Assembly: GCF_014195505.1 (NCBI RefSeq)
Contig: NZ_JACIBV010000001.1
Location: 1,240,001 to 1,304,000 of the forward strand
DNA: 64,000 nucleotides
Origin: Nonomuraea dietziae
GTDB lineage: Bacteria > Actinomycetota > Actinomycetes > Streptosporangiales > Streptosporangiaceae
Direction: 5' to 3'
Numbering within the stretch: the first letter of the stretch is position 1; every line of letters starts with the position of its first letter. Position numbers and translations under genes: made by a program. Shown piece after piece: positions 15,817 to 24,113 of this stretch. The notes under the pieces are model-generated. The model worked only from the letters and a program-made list of their open reading frames with translations, was not told where the DNA came from and did no database searches.

Positions 15817-17336
15817 CGGAAGGCCACCTCCCCGACGCCCGCGCCGGAGGAGGATGGCACGAAGTGGGGCGCCTGGCCCGGCCGCAGACGCCAGTCGGGC
15901 GTGAGAACGGTGTCCATGTGCCGGCGAAGGGCCAGCAACTCCGCCGCGTCGGGCCGCCCCTGGGAGAACGCGGATGCGACCGCGTGCCGGTAGCGGGTGT
16001 TGTCGTGGGCGAACAGCGGCACGGTGTCGGTGGCCGAGGCCAGCAGCCGTTGGACGCGGCGGGCGGCCTCGACCTGACGGGCGGTGTCCGCGCCGCCGAT
16101 CGTCATCTGGCGTACCTCGTCGACGGCCAGATGGGGCAGCGTGTAGAGGGTGTCGCCCATGAACAGCGCGCTTGCGCCGTCCATGCGCACCAGCACGCAC
16201 ATGTGGCCGGGTGAGTGCCCCGGCGTGGGCAGGAGCACCACGCTGCCGTCGCCGAAGTGGTCCTGGCTGTGAGGGAAGGCGAGAAGGGGGCCCGAGTCGA
16301 AGGCGGGGAAGGACAGACGCTCCTTCACCAGGTCGAAGGAGTAGGGATAGAGGACGCCTTCGTTCCAGTCGCGGCGGTCCATCACCACCGTCGCCCGGGG
16401 CAGGGAGCGGAGACCTCCCGCGTGATCGTCATGGACGTGGGTGAGGAACACGGTCGAGATCTCCTTGACGTCGTAGCCGAGCCTGGCCACCTGGACCCGC
16501 AGGTCCTGGTCGGCGGTCAGCCTGTACTCGTGGCGCTCGGTCAGCAGGCGCGAGGCCATGCCGCCGTGGCCGTAGTACCCATCATGATCGTTCGCCTGCT
16601 CCCAGCTGACGCCGGTGTCGACCATCATCAGCCCGTGCAGGGGGTGGTCGATGAGATAGGCGTAGACCGGCACCGCGATCTGCGCCTTGTCCAGCAGGGT
16701 ACGCGTGTAGCCGGTCAGCCCCTCCCAGCCGTCGAGGCCACCGTAGAACTGGCCGTACGTGACGACGGTGTCGCCGGTGTGCAGGGGGAAGACCCGTACC
16801 GAGCCGACGGCGCCGCGCCGTCTCGCGCCCGGGGCTCGCACCGCCTCCTTCAGGTCCTTCGCGCCCTGTGCCAGCACATCGCGGCGATGGCGGTCGACCC
16901 GGCTGACGGACAGCCCGCTCAGCGCGCCGAGCGCCAGACCGGCGCCGCCCAGCAGCAGGGCCCTTCTGGAGCGCCCTGCGGCCGCGCCGGCCCTGCCCCG
17001 CCTCCCCCGCAGGCCGGCGACCAGCGCCGCCGCCAGGGCCGCCGCGCAGGCGAGGCCGAGCAGGACGGGCACGTCGGTGACGTAGAAGACGACCGCGAAG
17101 TAGAGGCCCAGCGTGGACAGGGCGGCGGGAGCGCCGAGGAGCGCGAGCACACGGGTGCGCGTGGAGCGCCGCCCCAGCGTGTGAGGCCACAGCAGCCCGA
17201 TCGCGAGGCCGAGCAACAGGAGGCCGTAGGCCACGAGCAGCGGCGCCGCCACGTCCTTGAGTCGCAGGACGACCAGCCAGGCGGCGCTCACCGCAAGGGC
17301 CAGCGCGAGTAACGCGATCTTGCAGAGGGTCTTCAT
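15813..17336 (-). CDS. Membrane-anchored metallo-beta-lactamase-fold hydrolase
   Basis: A 507-residue protein. Residues 1 to about 165 hold four to five hydrophobic segments; the rest is an MBL domain with THVHDDHAGGL (metal motif HxHxDH, about residue 315), a later PGHSPGHMCVL and FMGDTLYTLP, and final FAHDN. This pattern is close to N-acyl-homoserine-lactonase-like MBL enzymes. The ATG at 17336 is preferred since the longer frame crosses the operator. Membrane anchoring with the catalytic part beyond the last helix is unusual for lactonases. Quorum quenching is a guess; a lipid or lactone substrate is equally possible. Confidence 0.82.
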   Translation of the reverse strand: MKTLCKIALLALALAVSAAWLVVLRLKDVAAPLLVAYGLLLLGLAIGLLWPHTLGRRSTRTRVLALLGAPAALSTLGLYFAVVFYVTDVPVLLGLACAAALAAALVAGLRGRRGRAGAAAGRSRRALLLGGAGLALGALSGLSVSRVDRHRRDVLAQGAKDLKEAVRAPGARRRGAVGSVRVFPLHTGDTVVTYGQFYGGLDGWEGLTGYTRTLLDKAQIAVPVYAYLIDHPLHGLMMVDTGVSWEQANDHDGYYGHGGMASRLLTERHEYRLTADQDLRVQVARLGYDVKEISTVFLTHVHDDHAGGLRSLPRATVVMDRRDWNEGVLYPYSFDLVKERLSFPAFDSGPLLAFPHSQDHFGDGSVVLLPTPGHSPGHMCVLVRMDGASALFMGDTLYTLPHLAVDEVRQMTIGGADTARQVEAARRVQRLLASATDTVPLFAHDNTRYRHAVASAFSQGRPDAAELLALRRHMDTVLTPDWRLRPGQAPHFVPSSSGAGVGEVAFR

Positions 17337-17355
17337 CGATCGGCTCACCACTTCA

Positions 17356-17387
17356 TTATGTATACGCAAACGAAAGCGTTTACATAA
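17356..17387. promoter_or_regulatory. Long TetR-type operator
   Basis: TTATGTATACGC (17356-17367) and GCGTTTACATAA (17376-17387) are inverted repeats matching at 11 of 12 positions around AAACGAAA. It lies 20 bases upstream of the MBL gene start and 73 bases before the divergent acyltransferase, and is the natural site for the TetR encoded in the MBL operon. Confidence 0.8.
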
Positions 17388-17459
17388 TAGGGTCCGCCGA
17401 GAGCTGCTCAATTCACAGCAAACCCAGAGATTGCGGACATTGATCGTTAGCATGTCCGG

Positions 17460-18779
17460 ATGCTAAGCACCCGAGCGCCCGAGCAGACCCGGCAGCGCCT
17501 GGCATGGCTCGACGCCCTGCGCGGCATCGCCGCTCTCCTGGTGGTCTTCGAGCACGCGCTCAAACCGCTGCTGCCTGAGGCCAGGGAGCCTGTCAAGGCG
17601 CTCTTCGAGCCCGGCTGGTACGGCGTGATCGTGTTCTTCCTGGTCAGCGGCTACATCGTGCCCGCGTCGCTGGAGCGGCGAGGCAGCGTGCGGGCCTTCT
17701 GGATCTCTCGCCTGTTCCGGCTGTATCCACTGCTCGGTGTGTGCGTGGCCGGCATGGCGCTGCTGGTGGCCGTTGGCTGGGACGGCCTGCACATCTGGTG
17801 GAGCGACCGACCGGCCTCCATGGTGCTGGGTCATCTGACGATGCTGCAGAACCTGCTGTACGTGCCGAACCTGGTCAACGTGCTGTGGACGCTGTCGTAC
17901 GAGATGGCCTTCTACCTGTTGTTGACCGCGATGTTCACGCTCGGGGTGCACCGCAGGAGCGTCACCGGCGCGCTGGGCTTCGCCGTGGTGGCCGTGCTGG
18001 GCGCGGCCGCGTTACCCGTCAAGCTGTTGTCGGCCGGCGGTGCCGGCCGGATGCTGACGGTCGTGCTGGTGGTGACCGCGCTGGTGGGGGGCGGCCTGAC
18101 CGCCGTGCTGAAGGGCTCGGCCCCGGTACGGCGCGCGGGTGCGACCGTCCTCGGGGTGACCGTGCTCGGCCTTCTGGCGGTCAATCAGAGCTATCCGGAC
18201 CCATGGCAGGGGCTGCTGATCCTGGCCACCATGTTCGCGGGCACGGCGCTGTATCGGGCCGAGCAGGGCGAGATCACCTGGACGGCGGCCGGATGGGTGG
18301 CTCTGGTGCCGCTGGCATGGACAGGGCTGGCGTGGGGAGAGCTCGGCCTGCAGACGGCCATGGCCGCCGCCTGGCTCACCTTCGCCGTGGGGATGAGGCT
18401 GCGGCACAGGCAGGTGCCGCGGCCTCTGGCGTGGCTGGGGCTGGTCAGCTACTCGATCTACCTGCTCCATCCCCTGCTGCTGGAAAGCATCGAGCGGTTC
18501 TGGCCCGAACCGCTGGTCGTGCCGCTGAACCTGCGGCTGGTCGCGCTGGCGTGCGTGGTGGGCGTGCTGCTGGCACTCAGCGCTCTGACCTGGCGCTTGG
18601 TGGAAGCCCCGGCCCAACGGCTAGGCAGGCGCCTAGCCTCCGCCTCTCCGCGACCCGGGAGCCCGCTGCCGGGCAGCGAGGACGAAAACCCGCGCCGGTC
18701 TCGACCGGAACTCTCAGGTCCTGACCTACTTCGGGGCGAAGACGACGGCCACGCCCCGCGCCGAGCAGCTTCTTCATGA
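17460..18779 (+). CDS. Acyltransferase 3 family membrane protein (OafA/NodX-like)
   Basis: A 439-residue membrane acyltransferase with about ten helices. The N-terminal signature RLAWLDALRGIAALLVVFEHA (family His in the FEHA position) and GVIVFFLVSGYIVPASLERRGSVRAFWISRLFRLYP are classic for the family. The C-terminal about 45 residues are polar, Pro- and Arg-rich, and cytoplasmic. Such enzymes O-acylate surface polysaccharides, lipids or antibiotics. It is divergent from the MBL/TetR operon and may share its operator. Confidence 0.9.
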   Translation: MLSTRAPEQTRQRLAWLDALRGIAALLVVFEHALKPLLPEAREPVKALFEPGWYGVIVFFLVSGYIVPASLERRGSVRAFWISRLFRLYPLLGVCVAGMALLVAVGWDGLHIWWSDRPASMVLGHLTMLQNLLYVPNLVNVLWTLSYEMAFYLLLTAMFTLGVHRRSVTGALGFAVVAVLGAAALPVKLLSAGGAGRMLTVVLVVTALVGGGLTAVLKGSAPVRRAGATVLGVTVLGLLAVNQSYPDPWQGLLILATMFAGTALYRAEQGEITWTAAGWVALVPLAWTGLAWGELGLQTAMAAAWLTFAVGMRLRHRQVPRPLAWLGLVSYSIYLLHPLLLESIERFWPEPLVVPLNLRLVALACVVGVLLALSALTWRLVEAPAQRLGRRLASASPRPGSPLPGSEDENPRRSRPELSGPDLLRGEDDGHAPRRAASS

Positions 18780-18819
18780 CGACGGTACCCCCACTTGAGT
18801 GCCGCCGGGCGGGAGAGGT

Positions 18820-19674
18820 TCAGCTGAGGGAGAACCGCTCGGCGAACGCGGACATCTCCTCCCGCTGCCGGTTGGCTTCCGCGGAGGTGGCGCTCACGAC
18901 GATGCGCGTCACACCCTGGGCGGCGAGCGCCTCGACCTGTTCGACGGTCATGTCGATCGAGCCCGGTCGCGTGTACTCCAGCGCCTGCGCGCTGCGACCC
19001 GCTTCGGCGGCGGCCGCCCTGGCCAGGTCCATCTGGAGGGCGCGCTCGTCCGGGTGGAGCGCGCCGCCGGGGTAGTAGCCGTCGCCGCGTCGCCCTGCGC
19101 GGCGGGCGGCCGCCCTGCTCGATCCGCCGACGTGGATCGGCAGGCTCGTGCCCCCGTGGGGCTTGGGGTACTGGCACAGATTCTCGAAGGCGAAGAACTC
19201 CCCTTCGAAGCTGACGCCCTCCTCACCACCGGCCCAGAGCAGCCGCATCACGTCGATCGCCTCGTCGGCGCGACGGCCGCGGGTGGCGAAGTCCACGCCC
19301 ATCGCGCGAGCCTCCCCCGGCAGGGCGCCGAGCCCCACGGTCAGCAGCCGCATCCGCCCCTTGGACAGCACGTCGATGGTCGCCAGTCGCTTGGCCAGCA
19401 CCACCGGGTGGTGGTACGGCAGCAGCAGCACGCCCGTACCGAGCAGGATCCGCCGCGTGGCCGCGGCCACGAAGCTCAGGCAGTCGAGCGGATCGACGTA
19501 CGGCAGCGAAGGCGGCAGCTCGTACGGCCCGACCGTCGCACCGGGATACAGCGCGATGTGCTCGGGCAGGTACAGCGACTCGAAGCCGCAGTCCTCGGCG
19601 TGGCGGGCATAGGCCACGATCCTGTCAGGGTCTACACCGTAGTAAGGCGTGCTGTAGCTGATCCCGAACTTCAT
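18820..19674 (-). CDS. LLM-class F420-dependent oxidoreductase
   Basis: A 284-residue luciferase-like TIM-barrel protein starting MKFGISYSTPYYGVDPDRIV; conserved stretches include ARHAEDCGFESLYLPEH, LGTGVLLLPYHHPVVLAKRLATID and VGLGALPGEARAMGVDF, then a sheet ending LPIHVGGSSRAAARRAGRRGDGYYPGG that binds the cofactor phosphate. Members use reduced F420 or FMN for hydride transfer or monooxygenation. The ATG at 19674 fits the family start. The substrate is unknown, and the neighbours give no clear hint. Confidence 0.9.
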   Translation of the reverse strand: MKFGISYSTPYYGVDPDRIVAYARHAEDCGFESLYLPEHIALYPGATVGPYELPPSLPYVDPLDCLSFVAAATRRILLGTGVLLLPYHHPVVLAKRLATIDVLSKGRMRLLTVGLGALPGEARAMGVDFATRGRRADEAIDVMRLLWAGGEEGVSFEGEFFAFENLCQYPKPHGGTSLPIHVGGSSRAAARRAGRRGDGYYPGGALHPDERALQMDLARAAAAEAGRSAQALEYTRPGSIDMTVEQVEALAAQGVTRIVVSATSAEANRQREEMSAFAERFSLS

Positions 19675-19891
19675 CGCATTCCTCCGGTCGGCGGCGCGCG
19701 ACCGTCTCCGCCGCAGCGGACCCCGGCATCGGAACCGGACGGCGCGCGCGCTCACGGTAGAGCCCTGTCACCGGTGTCAAGGCAAGTGGCGTGAGCGGCC
19801 CGGCCGTGTCCTGGCCGTCGAGACGGGGTGGTCCGGGCGCGGCGGTAATGTACTGTCCTCCATCGTTGAGGGCTTGAGGAGATCTTTCGTC

Positions 19892-21250
19892 ATGGGCGCG
19901 AACCACGCGCACGGTCCCGCCATCCCCGCCTCACGCCGCACCGTGTGGTTGACCCTGGCCGTGATCATCCCCCTGGCCCTGGGCACCGTCATCGGGCTGA
20001 TCGCGCTCTGGCCTTCGGACAAGCCCGGAGCCGGAGCCGCCCCCGGGCTGGAACGACTCACCGGCACGATCACCTCGATCACCCTCAAGCCGTGCCCCGA
20101 GCTTCCCCCCGAAGAGGGCGTCGCCGCGGGCGCCGAGCAGCCGCCTCCGGATCCGGCCTCCTGCGGCGACGCCGAGATCAGGCTGACCAGCGGCGCCAAC
20201 GCGGGACAGCGCATCACCACCGACCTTCCCAGCGGCCCCGGAGCGCAGCGGTTCGCCGAGGGCGACGACGTCGTGCTCGTTCACACCCCTGACAGCACGC
20301 TCGACGCGTCGCCGTACCTGCTCTCGGACCACGACCGGTCGACGTCACTGTGGATCATGGGCGCGGCCTTCGCGCTCGCGGTGGTCGCGTTCGGCCGATG
20401 GCGCGGCGTGACGGCGCTCGTGGGCCTCGGCGTGACCTTCACCCTGTTGCTGCTGTTCGTGATCCCCGCCATCCTCGCGGGCGAGCCGCCACTGGCGATC
20501 GCCATCGTCGGCTCCGCGGCGATCATGCTCGCGGTGCTCTATCTCACCCACGGGTTCACGCTGACCACCTCGATGGCGGTCCTGGGCACCCTCAGCAGCC
20601 TGACCCTCACCGGGCTGCTGTCCTACGGCGCGATCGGACTCGCCCAGCTCAACGGCATCACCGACGAGAGCTCGCTCTACCTGGACATGAGCTACCGCAT
20701 CGACGCCCAGGGACTCCTGCTCGCGAGCATCCTCATCGGCTCTCTCGGCGTGCTCGACGACGTCACCGTCACCCAGGCCGTCACCGTCACCGAGCTCGCC
20801 CACGCAAACCCGTCCTACGGCTTCCTGCAGCTGTACAGGGCCGCCGCGAGGGTCGGCCGCGCGCACATCGCGTCGGTGATCAACACGATCATCCTCGCCT
20901 ACTCCGGCGCCTCCCTGCCGCTGTTGCTGCTCATCAGCGTCGCGAAGCAGCCGCTCGGTGAAGTGCTGACCAACCCGCTCATCGCCCAGGAGATCGTCCG
21001 CAGCGTCGTCGGGACGCTCGGCCTCATCGCCGCCGTCCCGCTCACCACCGCCCTGACCGCGCTCGTCAACTCCCGGCGGCCCGGCCTCGACCACCACGGC
21101 GACGCCTCGCCGGCGTCGCGGCACCGGCGACGCGCGAACGACCTGCCGGAGACGTCCGCGCCGTCTCCAGGCGTGCTCGAGCCCGCTCATGACAGGCCCC
21201 GGCCTGTACGGCACGACCACGGCTTCTGGGACGATCCCCGCGATCAATGA
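19892..21250 (+). CDS. YibE/F family membrane protein
   Basis: A 452-residue protein with an N-terminal helix (residues about 12-35), an extracytoplasmic domain of about 120 residues (with Cys pairs in KPCPELP and ASCGDAE) and seven or so C-terminal helices carrying GVLDDVTVTQAVTVTELA, the hallmark of YibE/F. The ATG at 19892 follows GAGGAGA with good spacing, so the TTG 18 bases upstream is rejected. The C terminus is a polar His/Arg-rich tail. The family is uncharacterised and thought to be a transporter. Its stop overlaps an ATG of the next gene's extended frame. Confidence 0.9.
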   Translation: MGANHAHGPAIPASRRTVWLTLAVIIPLALGTVIGLIALWPSDKPGAGAAPGLERLTGTITSITLKPCPELPPEEGVAAGAEQPPPDPASCGDAEIRLTSGANAGQRITTDLPSGPGAQRFAEGDDVVLVHTPDSTLDASPYLLSDHDRSTSLWIMGAAFALAVVAFGRWRGVTALVGLGVTFTLLLLFVIPAILAGEPPLAIAIVGSAAIMLAVLYLTHGFTLTTSMAVLGTLSSLTLTGLLSYGAIGLAQLNGITDESSLYLDMSYRIDAQGLLLASILIGSLGVLDDVTVTQAVTVTELAHANPSYGFLQLYRAAARVGRAHIASVINTIILAYSGASLPLLLLISVAKQPLGEVLTNPLIAQEIVRSVVGTLGLIAAVPLTTALTALVNSRRPGLDHHGDASPASRHRRRANDLPETSAPSPGVLEPAHDRPRPVRHDHGFWDDPRDQ

Positions 21251-21405
21251 GCAGCCCGGCACCACCTGGCGGGCAGCTCGCTCGCGGGTACGGCGTCACC
21301 GACCTGGGCGGCTCACAGCCCGGCTGCCGGCGATACGTGGTCGGCCGGGGAGCGGTCACGAGAGCCGGTTGCCGTGGTCCGGGCGCCGCTGACAGGATCC
21401 TCGCC

Positions 21406-22245
21406 ATGCCTGTCTTCTCCGCACACGACGGAACCCGTCTCGCCTACCACGTGTTCGGAGCGGGCGCCCCGCTGATCTGCCTGCCCGGCGGCCCGATGCA
21501 GGACAGCGACTACCTCGGCGAACTGGGCGGCCTGTCGGCGCAACGGCAGTTGATCATGGTGGACCCTCGGGGCACCGGCGGGTCGGCGATCCCCGAGGAC
21601 GCGGCCTCCTACCGCTGCGACCGGCTCGTCGACGATGTCGACGCCCTGCGCGAGCACCTCGGCCTTGACCGGGTGGAGCTGCTCGCCCACTCCGCCGGCG
21701 CGAACCTCGCGGCGCTGTACGTCGCCCGGCACCCGGAACGCGTCGGCAGGCTCGCTCTGATCACTCCGAGCACCATGGCCGTCGGCATCGCGGCCACCGG
21801 CCGATCCCGGCTTGAGACGGCCGGGCTCCGCGAGAACGAGCCCTGGTTCGCCGCGGCCTTCACCGCTCTGGAGTCCATCGTGGCAGGCAACGCCACCGAC
21901 GACGGCTGGAAGGCCATCGACCCCTTCTTCTACGGCCGATGGGACGCGCAGGCCCGAGCCCACCAGGCGGCTCAGGAGGGCCACAGGAACAGGGAGGCAG
22001 CAGCCGCTTTCGGCGCCGAGGGCGTGTTCGACCCGGACGCCACGCGCGCGGCGCTCGCCGCCTTCCACGCGCCGGTGCTGCTGCTTGCCGGAGAGGTCGA
22101 CCTGAACACGCCGCCGAGCGTCGCGGCCGAGTTCGCCGAGCTGTTCCCGAACGCCGAGTTCGTCGTCCAGCCACAAGCGGGCCATTTCCCGTGGCTCGAC
22201 GACGCCCGCAGGTTCGCGGCGACGACGGCGGCCTTCCTCGGGTGA
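21406..22245 (+). CDS. Alpha/beta hydrolase (proline-iminopeptidase-like)
   Basis: A 279-residue hydrolase: LICLPGGPMQDSDYLG (oxyanion loop with GGPG-like GGPM, about residue 20), DPRGTGGS, nucleophile elbow AHSAGAN (Ser near 103), LLLAGEVDLNTPP and final QAGHFPW. The GGP and DPRGTGGS features are those of the S33 prolyl aminopeptidase group. ATG 21406 is preferred since homology-like sequence starts there. An in-frame ATG at 21247 overlaps the YibE/F stop (ATGA) and would add 53 low-complexity residues, so coupling cannot be excluded. Confidence 0.85.
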   Translation: MPVFSAHDGTRLAYHVFGAGAPLICLPGGPMQDSDYLGELGGLSAQRQLIMVDPRGTGGSAIPEDAASYRCDRLVDDVDALREHLGLDRVELLAHSAGANLAALYVARHPERVGRLALITPSTMAVGIAATGRSRLETAGLRENEPWFAAAFTALESIVAGNATDDGWKAIDPFFYGRWDAQARAHQAAQEGHRNREAAAAFGAEGVFDPDATRAALAAFHAPVLLLAGEVDLNTPPSVAAEFAELFPNAEFVVQPQAGHFPWLDDARRFAATTAAFLG

Positions 22246-22270
22246 AGCACGCTCGCGCCGGACGGGCCCC

Positions 22271-22480
22271 TCATGCCCGCACGAGCTCGTAGCCGGCCTC
22301 CTCGACGGCGGCGCGGACGTCCTCGGCGTCGAGGTCCCGATCGCTGGTGACGGTGACCACGCCGCTCTCGACGTCCACCGCCACGGCGGTGACGCCGGCG
22401 ACGCGCTCGATCTCCTCGGTGACGAAGCCCGCGCAGTGTCCGCAGACCATGCCGCTGACGGTGTAGGTGCTCTGGCTCAC
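22271..22480 (-). CDS. Heavy-metal-associated (HMA) domain protein, CopZ-like
   Basis: A 69-residue copper-chaperone-like protein. The metal motif is GMVCGHC (Cys13, Cys16) and the betaalphabetabetaalphabeta pattern is complete, ending AVEEAGYEL. It would carry Cu(I) or another soft metal in the cytoplasm. Unusually, it is not next to a P-type ATPase or CsoR; it overlaps a SnoaL-like gene by four bases and is therefore translationally coupled to it. Confidence 0.92.
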   Translation of the reverse strand: MSQSTYTVSGMVCGHCAGFVTEEIERVAGVTAVAVDVESGVVTVTSDRDLDAEDVRAAVEEAGYELVRA

Positions 22481-22911
22481 GCCTCCTCCTTACCGGGTGC
22501 CGGCTGCCCGCCCTGGCCGCCCTGGCCGGTGGGCAGCGCGCGGGTGAGCTGGTGGGCCCTGCTCATCCGTCCGTCAGCAGCCAGCTCCCCGAAGAAGTGC
22601 ACCTCGGTGGCCACCGCCTTCTTCCGCATCTGCCCGTGGAGGGTGAACCTGGCGGCGATGCGATTGCCGCTGGCCAGGGCCTCGTGCACCTCGAGGCGGT
22701 AGTGGGTGAGGTTCTTGCGCACCGGGCGGATGTGCGCGATGAGCTTGTCGCGGTCGATCCGGACGCCGTCGGCGATCTGGATCATGTCGGGCGTGTAGTA
22801 GCGGTCCACGATCGGCCCCGGATCCTCCTCGCCTCGAACGATCTCGTCGGTGAAGGAGGTCATGAAGTCGGCGATGAACTGCTCCGGGCTGACGCCGTCG
22901 AATGGGCTCAT
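22477..22911 (-). CDS. SnoaL-like/NTF2-fold protein
   Basis: A 144-residue alpha+beta barrel protein: EQFIADFMTSFTDEIV, YYTPDMIQIADGVRIDRDKLIAHI and ARFTLHGQMRKKAVATEVHFFGEL follow the SnoaL/NTF2 pattern, with a disordered Gly/Gln/Pro-rich tail. The ATG at 22911 is chosen because the longer frame reads into the operator. It precedes and overlaps the HMA gene and is divergent from a TetR. No catalytic function can be assigned; such proteins are often isomerases, hydratases or ligand carriers. Confidence 0.82.
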   Translation of the reverse strand: MSPFDGVSPEQFIADFMTSFTDEIVRGEEDPGPIVDRYYTPDMIQIADGVRIDRDKLIAHIRPVRKNLTHYRLEVHEALASGNRIAARFTLHGQMRKKAVATEVHFFGELAADGRMSRAHQLTRALPTGQGGQGGQPAPGKEEA

Positions 22912-22941
22912 GGTGCTCCTGTCGCACTCTCCCGTACTATC

Positions 22942-22958
22942 TCTTACAGGCTGTAAGA
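22942..22958. promoter_or_regulatory. TetR operator between SnoaL/HMA and TetR genes
   Basis: TCTTACAG-G-CTGTAAGA is a perfect 8-bp-arm inverted repeat, 31 bases from the SnoaL start and 37 from the TetR start. A single TetR dimer here can repress both directions. Confidence 0.82.
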
Positions 22959-22994
22959 TATGTGTCGGCACACAACTTTGACAAGGTGTATGAG

Positions 22995-23588
22995 TTGACT
23001 TCTCCTCCGGCCCCCCAGCGTCGCCGTGCCGACGCGCGGCGCAGCAGGGCGGCGATCCTGGACGCGGCGGTCCAGCTGCTGAACGAGCGACCCGACGTCA
23101 GCGTCGAAGTCATCGCCTCGGCCGCGGGAGTGACCCGCCAGACCGTCTACGCGCACTTCCCCTCACGCGAGGAGCTGCTGGAGGCCGCCGTCGACCGGGT
23201 CACCGAGGAGACCGTCGGGGCGATGGACGCCGCAGGGCTCGACGAAGAATCCGCGGCGGAGGCGCTGTGCCGGCTGATCGAGGTCAGCCGCCGGATGAGC
23301 GAGCGGTACCCCGTGCTGCTCCAGCAGATCAGCGCGATGCCCGTGAGCCCGCAGGCGGACCAGGAGCGACACGCGCCGGTCGCCGATCGCCTGAGGCGGA
23401 TCATCCTGCGCGGCCAGGAAAGCGGAGAGTTCGACCACAGGCTCTCGACCGACTGGCTGGTGGCGGCCACCATCGCCCTCGGACACGCCGCGGGCGACGA
23501 GGCCGGCTCCGGGCGCATGTCCGGCGAGCAGGCGGACGCGGCGCTCCGCCTCAGCCTGCTCCGGCTCTACGGCGCGGCGGTCGAGTGA
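22995..23588 (+). CDS. TetR-family transcriptional regulator
   Basis: A 197-residue repressor. The helix-turn-helix VEVIASAAGVTRQTVYAHFP lies at about residues 33-52. Start choice is uncertain: TTG at 22995 has AAGG at a good distance, while GTG at 22986 is also possible; longer frames begin inside the divergent gene. It very likely controls the SnoaL/HMA pair through the palindrome at 22942. Confidence 0.88.
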   Translation: MTSPPAPQRRRADARRSRAAILDAAVQLLNERPDVSVEVIASAAGVTRQTVYAHFPSREELLEAAVDRVTEETVGAMDAAGLDEESAAEALCRLIEVSRRMSERYPVLLQQISAMPVSPQADQERHAPVADRLRRIILRGQESGEFDHRLSTDWLVAATIALGHAAGDEAGSGRMSGEQADAALRLSLLRLYGAAVE

Positions 23589-23612
23589 ATGGCCGCACCG
23601 TGTACGCGGTGC

Positions 23613-23630
23613 GACACATAGATATATGTC
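23613..23630. promoter_or_regulatory. Possible ArsR operator
   Basis: GACACATA-GA-TATATGTC is an inverted repeat with 7 of 8 matching arms, 39 bases upstream of the ArsR gene in an A/T-rich island. The ATA/TAT content is typical for ArsR/SmtB sites. Confidence 0.6.
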
Positions 23631-23669
23631 AATATAGAACGCCGACGAACATCTACTCTGGAGGGGTCG

Positions 23670-24011
23670 ATGGAGCTGCTGGAGATCCTGGAGTGCAGCC
23701 CGCCGCTCACCCGCGAGCCACTGGACACCCAGCAGGCGGCCGGGGTCGCACAGGTGTTCAAGGCGCTGGGTGATCCGGTACGGCTGCGCATCCTGTCGAT
23801 CGTGGCCAGCCACGCGGGCGGCGAGGTCTGCGTGTGCGACATCACCGGCGCCTTCGAGCTGTCGCAGCCGACCATCAGCCACCACCTCAAGGTGCTGAAG
23901 GAGGTCGGCCTGCTCACCTCCGAGCGCCGCGCCCCATGGGTCTACTACCGCCTCGTCCCCGAGACCCTGGCGGAGCTGTCCGCCCTGCTGAACACCCCGT
24001 CCACCGTCTGA
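23670..24011 (+). CDS. ArsR/SmtB-family metal-responsive regulator
   Basis: A 113-residue winged-helix repressor: FKALGDPVRLRILSIVAS, then GEVCVCDITGAFELSQPTISHHLKVLKEVGLL. Cys54 and Cys56 form the CxC (ELCVCD-type) alpha-3 site that binds As(III) or Sb(III) in ArsR; a further Cys9 could be the third ligand. It has a GGAGGGG ribosome site. No arsenic efflux, reductase or other ars gene is next to it, so its target is either itself or elsewhere in the genome. Confidence 0.92.
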   Translation: MELLEILECSPPLTREPLDTQQAAGVAQVFKALGDPVRLRILSIVASHAGGEVCVCDITGAFELSQPTISHHLKVLKEVGLLTSERRAPWVYYRLVPETLAELSALLNTPSTV

Positions 24012-24113
24012 CCGCGCACCCTCGAAGAAGTTCCGTCTTCTCGGGCCCATCTTCCCTGGCATCCCGCTGCCGTCGGGCTGCCTGCCGCGTGAGCCCGGCG
24101 AGCGGGCCAGGGG

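Noticed and set aside
21247..21405. N-terminal extension of the hydrolase from the ATG overlapping the YibE/F stop
   Set aside because: The 53 added residues are low-complexity Gly/Arg-rich and the family starts at 21406, though the ATGA overlap is noted.
23589..23669. A promoter search for known metal-responsive elements beyond the ArsR-type repeat
   Set aside because: Only the one repeat is convincing; other A/T stretches are too short to call.
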